From: an uncultured Planctomycetota bacterium
GTDB lineage: Bacteria > Planctomycetota > Phycisphaerae > Sedimentisphaerales > UBA12454
Length of the DNA: 64,000 nucleotides
Direction of reading: 5' to 3'
NCBI GenBank assembly: GCA_903847315.1
Contig: CAINDG010000044.1
Span: 1-64,000, forward strand
Part shown: one piece after another, positions 40,753-47,600 of the stretch
How positions within the stretch are numbered: the stretch's first letter is position 1
How the letters are laid out: each line of letters begins with the position of its first letter
Notes under the pieces: generated by a model
Databases searched by the model: none
Told to the model about the DNA's origin: nothing
Seen by the model: the letters and a program-made list of their open reading frames with translations, nothing else
Program-made: the position numbers and the translations under genes

Positions 40753-40873
40753 AGACGATAATTCTAAATGGAAAACTTCGTTATTATGCAAAAACTGCAA
40801 TGACAAATTAAATCTACCATATTATGGCGAATCTTTATCTCAGTTAACTTGTCAGACATGCAAAAAAGTATAA
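40739..40873 (+). CDS. 44-aa zinc-ribbon miniprotein (not in ORF track)
   Basis: ATG overlaps 3' end of HNH gene; MAESKDDNSKWKTSLLCKNCNDKLNLPYYGESLSQLTCQTCKKV with two CxxC knuckles. Confidence 0.5.
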   Translation: MAESKDDNSKWKTSLLCKNCNDKLNLPYYGESLSQLTCQTCKKV

Positions 40874-41079
40874 AGTATATAAGTTGATAAATAGGGAGAT
40901 AAATAGTGGCCGTTAATTTTTGATTTATCCTTCGTGGTAAGCACGTCCCCGTATTACGCTATACGTAACAAGCCTCGCAACCGCTACCGAATAACGTTTT
41001 AAAAAAAATCTTCAATTTTCAATCTTAAATCTTAAATTTTAAATTCAAAAAATCCCCTCTCGAAAAAATCTCTCAGCTG

Positions 41080-41115
41080 CTATACTCGTATGCAGTATAC
41101 TGCATACGAGTATAG
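41080..41115. repeat. Perfect 36-bp palindrome, no spacer
   Basis: ctatactcgtatgcagta|tactgcatacgagtatag. Confidence 0.95.
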
Positions 41116-41248
41116 TGGAAAAACAGCTTAAAACCCCACCATAAAAAAATCCCTGCGATTAAAATTATGCGCGTTCCTTCCTGTCCGTTCGTAGTCCCTC
41201 GAGGACGAAGACGGATAGTTATTGAAAAGTCAAACAAGATATTGCTTT

Positions 41249-41275
41249 AAGCCTGCCCTCGACCGCGATCGGGGG
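41249..41275. repeat. 27-bp dispersed repeat, intergenic copy
   Basis: aagcctgccctcgaccgcgatcggggg = reverse complement of 43185-43211. Confidence 0.9.
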
Positions 41276-41329
41276 GCGAAACCCCTTAGGGATAAAATTC
41301 AAAGCGATGTGCCGACGACAAGCCATGCC

Positions 41330-41346
41330 CTGAGCGAAGTCGAATG
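41330..41346. repeat. 17-bp dispersed sequence, copy 1
   Basis: ctgagcgaagtcgaatg = reverse complement of 46307-46323. Confidence 0.75.
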
Positions 41347-41533
41347 GCTTGCTTCAGGGAGGGTTTGATTTTGAAATTATTAAATCACGTAGTGATGTCT
41401 TAAAGCAATCCTTCGTGTCGCTTCGCGGCTTCGTGGTGAAAAACAGTGTCCGTCAGTGTTAATCCGTGTCTAAAATTCATCTGTGTCCTCTGCGCCTCGG
41501 TGGTGAAAAAATCCGTGTCGTCCGTGAAACTTG

Positions 41534-41548
41534 TCCGCCTCAGGCGGA
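41534..41548. repeat. TCCGC-N5-GCGGA 15-bp hairpin
   Basis: tccgcctcaggcgga. Confidence 0.8.
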
Positions 41549-41589
41549 TTTATTTCGAGCTTCGATATTCGAATTTCGTATTTTTTATT

Positions 41590-42222
41590 CTATTCTTCTT
41601 TATTCGCCCGTTCTACCGGCTGAGGTGCTTTCTGGAGTATTTCATCGGCAAGACCGTACGCGACAGCTTCTTTTGCCTCGAGCCAGAAGTTTCTATCGCA
41701 GTCTGCGGTTATTTTTTCACTCGTCTGTCCTGTATGGTGTGCCAGTATATCGTAGATTCTGCCGCGGAGCCGGATAGTTTCTTTTGCCTGTATATCGAGG
41801 TCTGTCGCAGGTCCTTCGAGTACGCCGCTGATTAAAGGCTGGTGCAGAAGGACTCTGCTGTTATTGAGTACGAATCTTTTTCCTTTTTCGCCGCCGGTAA
41901 ACAGCACAGCCGCCATACTTGCCGCCAGTCCTATGCAGTAGGTCGCGACAGAGCATCGCAAGAATCTCATCGTGTCGTAAATCGCCAATCCTGCCGTTAC
42001 CGAACCGCCGGGCGAATTGATATAGAAATGGACATCGCTTTTACTGTCTTCATTGCTCAGAAAAAGCATTTGGGCGATGATAAGGTTTGCCGATTCGTCA
42101 TCGACCTGCCCGCCGAGGAAGATTATTCTGTCTTTCAGCAGTCTGGAGTAGATATCATAAGCTCGTTCGCCTCGTCCGGTCTTTTCTATTACCATTGGTA
42201 TAAGATTTTGGTTTAAGGTCAT
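41590..42222 (-). CDS. clpP: ATP-dependent Clp protease proteolytic subunit
   Basis: [39 protein letters not shown]. Confidence 0.95.
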   Translation of the reverse strand: MTLNQNLIPMVIEKTGRGERAYDIYSRLLKDRIIFLGGQVDDESANLIIAQMLFLSNEDSKSDVHFYINSPGGSVTAGLAIYDTMRFLRCSVATYCIGLAASMAAVLFTGGEKGKRFVLNNSRVLLHQPLISGVLEGPATDLDIQAKETIRLRGRIYDILAHHTGQTSEKITADCDRNFWLEAKEAVAYGLADEILQKAPQPVERANKEE

Positions 42223-42241
42223 TTTCTTTCCTTTTTTCTTT

Positions 42242-42318
42242 ATAGCCACCAGGACACAAAGGCACAAAGTATTTTAATTATATATTTTTTCTTAGTGTCT
42301 TAGTGCCTTCGTGGCTAT
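42242..42318. repeat. Imperfect inverted repeat between the clpP genes
   Basis: atagccaccaggacacaaaggcacaaag (42242-42269) vs cttagtgtcttagtgccttcgtggctat (42291-42318), 22/28 complementary positions. Confidence 0.75.
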
Positions 42319-42965
42319 TTTTTGCCTTTACCTTTTTCCTTACTTGTTTCTTCTGACTCATGCAGCACTTCGTCGATTAGTCCGTAATGTTTTGCCTCGT
42401 CTGCTGTCATATATCTGTCGCGTTCGGTTTCCGCGGTGATTTTTTCGATTGCTTGGCCTGTCAATTGGGACAGGATTTCATTTATCATTTGTTTAGCCTT
42501 GAGTATTTCTTCCGCCTGAATCTGTATATCCGCCGCCTGCCCCGAAACTCCCCCCCAAGGCTGATGGAGCATAATTTTCGCATGGGGCAAAGCGTGGCGA
42601 CGGCCTTTGGCGCCGGCGGCAAGAACTATTGCGCCGCCCGACTCTGCCCGGCCGATGCAATACGTCGCAACAGGTGAGCCGATAAATTTAATCGTGTCGT
42701 AAATCGCCATCGTGTCGTCAACGCTTCCGCCAGGCGAATTTATGTATAAACTTATCTCGCTGCCGCGCTTCTGATTGTCAAGATAAAGCATCTTCATAAT
42801 CACCGCTGCCGCCAGACCATAAGAAATCTCGCCAATCATAAAAATAATGCGATTCTCCAGCAGCATATCGTCGAGCGTCATTTCACGCGTCCGCTGATAA
42901 CTTTGCTGCATTTGAAGTCGCGGTTCGAAACTTTTCATCAGATTCTTTTGCGGTTCAATAATCAT
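42315..42965 (-). CDS. clpP: Second ClpP-family protease subunit
   Basis: [52 protein letters not shown]. Confidence 0.92.
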   Translation of the reverse strand: MIIEPQKNLMKSFEPRLQMQQSYQRTREMTLDDMLLENRIIFMIGEISYGLAAAVIMKMLYLDNQKRGSEISLYINSPGGSVDDTMAIYDTIKFIGSPVATYCIGRAESGGAIVLAAGAKGRRHALPHAKIMLHQPWGGVSGQAADIQIQAEEILKAKQMINEILSQLTGQAIEKITAETERDRYMTADEAKHYGLIDEVLHESEETSKEKGKGKK

Positions 42966-43037
42966 TTTATTTCCTTAACTCGTTTTTCTAAAACGACTTA
43001 CAACTATTCATAGAGTATAAGCCTATTCTTTTATCGG

Positions 43038-44636
43038 CTATTTTTTCTTGTCACTTTTCTTAGCTGGAGCTGATTTTTTAACGGTTTTTTCCGCTTTTTT
43101 CTCGGTTTTTTCAGCTTTTTCAGCCTTCTTTTCGTGCTTTTCTGGTTTTTCTTCCTTTTTTACCGTCTTTTCTTCAGCCTCTTTCCCCCGATCGCGGTCG
43201 AGGGCAGGCTTCGGAGCGGCTTTCTTCGCAGGTTCATGTTTATGTTCATGCTTGTGTTCGTGTTTTGCGGCTAATTTTTCCGGCTCAACTTCAGTAATCT
43301 TCGCTGTTTCGAGAATCTTATCGATGCACTTGATTTCCCTGATTTCCAGAGCGGCCTCTGTGAGCGAGCCGTCGCGAGCCATTTGCTCACGCAGCTTCTC
43401 CGGCCTGACCTGCCTGTACATCGCGGCCTGGGCGATGTAGCCGTTGATTTCCTCGTCGGTCGCTTCGATGTTGAGCTTTTTCGCTATGGCATCCATTACA
43501 AAGAAAGTCTTGAGACTCTCTATCGCCTGCTCCTGGCTGGACGCTTTCAACTGCTCCATCTGCTTTTGCACTTCCTCGGCCTTCAAGCCCTGCAAAAGCA
43601 ATCTCGTATATTGCCGTTGCAGAATACTGCTCGACTGGTCGGCGACAATATTAGCAGGCAATTCCAGGTCAACCTTGCCGAGCAGATAATGACGGACTTC
43701 CTCCCGCATTACTTCCTGCTGCCGGCGCTCGATATCCTTTTCGCTTCTCTGCCGCAGTTTGGTTTTAAGCTCATTCTTATCGGCTACGCCTATTCTCTTG
43801 AAGAAATCCTCATTCAGTTCGATAGGGGCAAGATGCTTGACGTCGCTGATTTTAATTTCGACTTCGACTTTTTTGCCGCGGTACTTTTCCTCGAAGAAGG
43901 TTGAGGGAACATCGGCTGTCGCGGTTTTGGTATCGCCTGCCTTTGCGCCGACGAGAACCTTGTCCAAATCATCGACAACGACTTTGCCGACAAAGCTTTT
44001 CTGCCTGACGTGTATTTCGGTATTGGCGATTTTCTCCGTATCGACCCCTTCAGCCTTTAAAACGACATCGGCGACTATCTGGTCTTCGAGGGCGATTTTG
44101 CCGTCCTTTGGTTTCCATGTGCCGAGGCGTTTCTGAAGGTCGGCTATTTCCTGCTCGACCATATCGTCGCTAACCGCAAGTTTCGGCTTCTCAACCGGTA
44201 TGCCCTCAAGTTCCGGCAGTTTAAATTCAGGCCTTACTTCAACCTCGAACTCAAACTTCAATGGGCCGGTCTCCGGCAGTTTGATTTTTTCATGTTCAAT
44301 CGTCGGCTCGCCGAGCGATTCGATTTTATTGTCCTTTATCGCAGAGTCGCTCGCATCGACAAGGAGTTTGAGCTTCGTCTGCTCCGATGTTTCCTTGCCG
44401 AACCGTTTTTCCAGCAGTCTCCGCGGTGCCCTGCCTTTGCGAAAGCCCGGCACAAGAGCGTTCTTCCTGAGTTCTTCATACTGCTCGTCGAAAACTTTGC
44501 TGATTTTCTCAGCGGGTATCTCAACGCTGATTTTCTTTTTGCAGGGGCCTGAGTCCGCGATTGTTACTATGTTCTTGATTTCATCTTTGGTTTCGATCTT
44601 GGTTTCGGCCTTGGTTGCGTCCGTTTCTTTTGCCAT
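43038..44636 (-). CDS. tig: Trigger factor with His-rich/Lys-rich C-terminal extension
   Basis: VPGFRKGRAPRRLLEKRFGKE; tail HEHKHEHKHEPAKKAAPKPALDRDRGKEAEEK... Confidence 0.93.
   Translation of the reverse strand: MAKETDATKAETKIETKDEIKNIVTIADSGPCKKKISVEIPAEKISKVFDEQYEELRKNALVPGFRKGRAPRRLLEKRFGKETSEQTKLKLLVDASDSAIKDNKIESLGEPTIEHEKIKLPETGPLKFEFEVEVRPEFKLPELEGIPVEKPKLAVSDDMVEQEIADLQKRLGTWKPKDGKIALEDQIVADVVLKAEGVDTEKIANTEIHVRQKSFVGKVVVDDLDKVLVGAKAGDTKTATADVPSTFFEEKYRGKKVEVEIKISDVKHLAPIELNEDFFKRIGVADKNELKTKLRQRSEKDIERRQQEVMREEVRHYLLGKVDLELPANIVADQSSSILQRQYTRLLLQGLKAEEVQKQMEQLKASSQEQAIESLKTFFVMDAIAKKLNIEATDEEINGYIAQAAMYRQVRPEKLREQMARDGSLTEAALEIREIKCIDKILETAKITEVEPEKLAAKHEHKHEHKHEPAKKAAPKPALDRDRGKEAEEKTVKKEEKPEKHEKKAEKAEKTEKKAEKTVKKSAPAKKSDKKK
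43185..43211. repeat. 27-bp dispersed repeat, copy inside tig
   Basis: cccccgatcgcggtcgagggcaggctt; encodes KPALDRDRG on minus strand. Confidence 0.9.
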
Positions 44637-44705
44637 TTGCTGCTCCTATTTTAAAATTTCCGTGTTAGTCAGTGTTACAAGTCCGTGTCTGTCCGCGTTA
44701 AATAA

Positions 44706-44769
44706 AAAGGCTTCAGGTCGTATCCACCGTCGCCAAGGCTATGGCGGATGAATATGTCCTGAAGCCTTT
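44706..44769 (-). terminator. Intrinsic terminator-like hairpin between tRNA-Gly and tig
   Basis: 12-bp perfect stem aaaggcttcagg/cctgaagccttt, followed by TTATTT on minus strand. Confidence 0.55.
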
Positions 44770-44941
44770 AATCGGCCTTATGACATATCAGCGACCAGCG
44801 CCTGGCTATTAATTTAGCCGGTACCTCACTGATAATTTGTCGTCTTTCGTTTATCGGTTACGTGGCTCGTTTCGTTTTACGTCTTACGTTTATCGTAACC
44901 GCTACGAGTCTCGCAACCGCAACCGCTTTTACGGTTTTCAA

Positions 44942-45013
44942 AGCGGGTGATGAGGCTCGAACTCACGACATTCACGTTGGCAACGTGACGCTCTACCACT
45001 GAGCTACACCCGC
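44942..45013 (-). tRNA. tRNA-Gly(GCC)
   Basis: GCGGGTGTAGCTCAGTGGTAGAGCGTCACGTTGCCAACGTGAATGTCGTGAGTTCGAGCCTCATCACCCGC on minus strand. Confidence 0.96.
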
Positions 45014-45101
45014 GATTTTAAAGTAATTATAAGCATTACAAGCCTTTATGCAAGCACATTTTTGGCGGTTGGAAAGGGCAAAAATTGAAGATTTAACCCC
45101 G

Positions 45102-45127
45102 GTTAGATAGCCGAAGCGGCATCTAAC
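45102..45127. repeat. Compact hairpin in repeat-rich intergenic region
   Basis: gttagat(a)gccg-aag-cggcatctaac. Confidence 0.7.
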
Positions 45128-45160
45128 AGGGCAAGGATTGAAAATTTAAGATTTGTGGAA

Positions 45161-45175
45161 TCCGCCAAAGGCGGA
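45161..45175. repeat. TCCGC-N5-GCGGA 15-bp hairpin
   Basis: tccgccaaaggcgga. Confidence 0.8.
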
Positions 45176-45387
45176 GACTGACTGATTTTATGGATTTTCC
45201 TTGATTTAGCAGGATTATCGCAGGTATAATTACTGCGTTGTTTCAGGAGTAAATTGGAAGGAATGGAGAAGGAAGAAAATGAGATTGTTTTTGAGGATTT
45301 CCCATTCGTTCATAATCCAGCGATATTTCTGCGCAAATTATTTAAGAAGAAAAAAATAATAAAAAGTTTTTGGTGAGGAAGAAGAAA

Positions 45388-46299
45388 ATGAAAAATTTAA
45401 GAGTTTTGATAGTTGTTGTGTGTTTAATGGCATTAATTAATTTTGCTTCGGCTGACACCATACGCGGAATTGGGATGGATTTTGTAACTATCGGCAATCC
45501 AGGTAATGCTGCTGATACGCAAGTTATGTGGACTGATGGCACCACCGGTTATGGTGCTGTGGGCAACGCTTATCGTATCGGCAAATATGAGGTGACCAAT
45601 ACTCAGTGGAACACATTTACTGCCGCTGCCGGTGCCCCAACCGGCAATCCGAGCGATGCTTATGACACAGGTGCATATTTCACCGGCGCCCAGCAGCCGA
45701 CCAATGAGGTAAGTTGGTACGAAGCGGCCCAGTTCTGTAACTACCTTACCAGCGGCGATAAGAGTAAAGGTGCTTATCAGTTCAGCGGAAACAATACCAA
45801 TCCCGGCAGTTTTCTGGGAATCGACAGGGTTTCGTCAATTTCAACTTATGGAACAACCTATGTTATTCCAACAGAAGATGAATGGTACAAGGCGGCGTAT
45901 TTCAAGCCCAACGGAAGCGGCTATTCGCTATATGCCAATGGCACAAATACCGCCCCTATTGCCGGCGTGCAATCGAATCATGGTAACGGTGCTCCTTGGG
46001 GTGATCCTTGGAATGTAGGTACTGGCACACAAGAGCAGAACGACACTTTTGATATGATGGGCAATGTCTGGGAATGGAACGAAACTCTTATTTCCGGTTC
46101 CAATCGCGGCTTCCGTGGTGCCTCGTACTCCGAAATTGACGACTACCTCGCGTCGTCCGGCCGATACTACTTCTACCTCGACTACCCATACAACGAGTAC
46201 CGCAATGTAGGGTTTCGTGTCGCCGAAATTCCTGAACCGTGCAGTTTGGTTTTGCTGGCATTGGGCGGATTAACACTGCTTGGCCGCAAGCGGAAATAA
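45388..46299 (+). CDS. SUMF1/formylglycine-generating enzyme-like domain protein with PEP-CTERM anchor
   Basis: YRIGKYEVTNTQWNTF; NEVSWYEAAQFCNYL; PTEDEWYKAAY; MMGNVWEWNE; GFRVAEIPEPCSLVLLALGGLTLLGRKRK. Confidence 0.9.
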   Translation: MKNLRVLIVVVCLMALINFASADTIRGIGMDFVTIGNPGNAADTQVMWTDGTTGYGAVGNAYRIGKYEVTNTQWNTFTAAAGAPTGNPSDAYDTGAYFTGAQQPTNEVSWYEAAQFCNYLTSGDKSKGAYQFSGNNTNPGSFLGIDRVSSISTYGTTYVIPTEDEWYKAAYFKPNGSGYSLYANGTNTAPIAGVQSNHGNGAPWGDPWNVGTGTQEQNDTFDMMGNVWEWNETLISGSNRGFRGASYSEIDDYLASSGRYYFYLDYPYNEYRNVGFRVAEIPEPCSLVLLALGGLTLLGRKRK

Positions 46300-46306
46300 T
46301 CTCATT

Positions 46307-46323
46307 CATTCGACTTCGCTCAG
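46307..46323. repeat. 17-bp dispersed sequence, copy 2
   Basis: cattcgacttcgctcag. Confidence 0.75.
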
Positions 46324-46364
46324 AACAAGCTTGCAATATACGCCGGTGGCGCTAAAATAGCGGC

Positions 46365-47402
46365 GTGGACAAACTGCTTAACAAAATCATAGCCGGCGAC
46401 TGTATAGAGATACTCAACGGAATCAAAGAGCCGTTTGCAGACCTTATTTTCGCAGACCCGCCTTTCAATATCGGCTACAAATACGATAAATACCACGACA
46501 AGCAAAAAAAAGAGTATTACATCGACTGGACAAAAAAATGGATGACGGCCTGCAATAATATCCTTAAACCCGCCGGCTCGTTTTATATCGCCATCGGCGA
46601 TGATTACGCAGCGAGTGTAAAAACAATAGCTGAAGACGAACTTAAATTATTTTGCCGAAACTGGATTGTCTGGCACTATACCTTCGGCCAGCAGATGAAA
46701 AATAAATTTGCCCGCTCTCATACGCATATATTCTATTTCGTTAAAGACAAAAAACAATTTACGTTTAACGATAATGTATTAAGAGTGATTTCAGACAGGC
46801 AAAAAATTTATAATGACAAACGAGCGAACCCAGAGGGTAAGATGCCTGATGATGTCTGGAATGAATATCCCAGGCTATGTGGAACTTTCGAAGAAAGAAC
46901 CGGCTGGCATCCATGCCAAATGCCCGAAAGTATTCTCGCTCGAATAATAAGGGCCAGTACACATGAAGGTGATTGGGTACTAGATCCTTTTAATGGTTCA
47001 GGAACGACTACAGTAGTAGCACACAAATTATTGCGTAACTATACAGGCATTGATATCTCAAAAAAATATGTAACAGAGGCCATAAAACGTATTAAGAACT
47101 CAAGCCTTGCCGTTGAAGGTGAGGGAAAGTTGGAGTGGACTGAAGGTTTGAATAATGAATTAAAATGGTTTTATCATGAGAATAAAATTACCACTGAAGA
47201 GTTAATGGATAGCGAAGAATTGCTTGGCATTTTCACATATAAATTTAATGAAAGAATGAAAAAGGTTTTCACGCCAGAGGACATAACAAAACGATTGGTA
47301 TATTTGCGTAAGAGTGGGAAATTAGGTCCATTAGGTTATAGCAGAAAACAAAATAATGAAAAGGAGACATCGCTATGGGAAAGTGGAATGACACAGAAAT
47401 AG
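46365..47402 (+). CDS. N6-adenine/N4-cytosine DNA methyltransferase with extra C-terminal domain
   Basis: DLIFADPPFNIGY (motif IV), VLDPFNGSGTT (motif I); GTG start. Confidence 0.9.
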   Translation: MDKLLNKIIAGDCIEILNGIKEPFADLIFADPPFNIGYKYDKYHDKQKKEYYIDWTKKWMTACNNILKPAGSFYIAIGDDYAASVKTIAEDELKLFCRNWIVWHYTFGQQMKNKFARSHTHIFYFVKDKKQFTFNDNVLRVISDRQKIYNDKRANPEGKMPDDVWNEYPRLCGTFEERTGWHPCQMPESILARIIRASTHEGDWVLDPFNGSGTTTVVAHKLLRNYTGIDISKKYVTEAIKRIKNSSLAVEGEGKLEWTEGLNNELKWFYHENKITTEELMDSEELLGIFTYKFNERMKKVFTPEDITKRLVYLRKSGKLGPLGYSRKQNNEKETSLWESGMTQK

Positions 47403-47587
47403 AAAAGTTAAAACTCTGGTACCAGAAAAATAATGTACCAAGTGACCAATTAATTAAAGACAGGGATGTTTTAGATAATTTTACTGAATGGTTTAATACA
47501 AAATTTGGTTGTGATAAAACGTCAAAAGATATAGCAGACCAACTTCTTAAATTGCGTAAAAAAGGTTTATTGCCACGGCTTAGGTAG
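47375..47587 (+). CDS. Stand-alone paralogue of the methyltransferase C-terminal domain (70 aa)
   Basis: EKLKLWYQKNNVPSDQL..LDNFTEWFN..KTSKDIADQLLKLRKKGLLPRL aligns to MTase ELKWFYHENKITTEEL..LGIFTYKFN..FTPEDITKRLVYLRKSGKLGPL; overlaps MTase 3' end. Confidence 0.75.
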   Translation: MGKWNDTEIEKLKLWYQKNNVPSDQLIKDRDVLDNFTEWFNTKFGCDKTSKDIADQLLKLRKKGLLPRLR

Positions 47588-47600
47588 AAGTTTTCTCAAA

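Noticed and set aside
42315-42965. Catalytically dead ClpP paralogue
   Set aside because: Ser (RAESGG), His (MLHQP) and a plausible downstream Asp (TERDRYM) are retained.
43048-43440. Plus-strand Ser/Phe-rich ORF opposite tig
   Set aside because: Complement of the Lys/Glu-rich trigger factor tail.
46365-47587. Complete restriction-modification system
   Set aside because: No recognisable restriction endonuclease is adjacent; the small downstream ORF resembles the MTase's own C-terminal domain.
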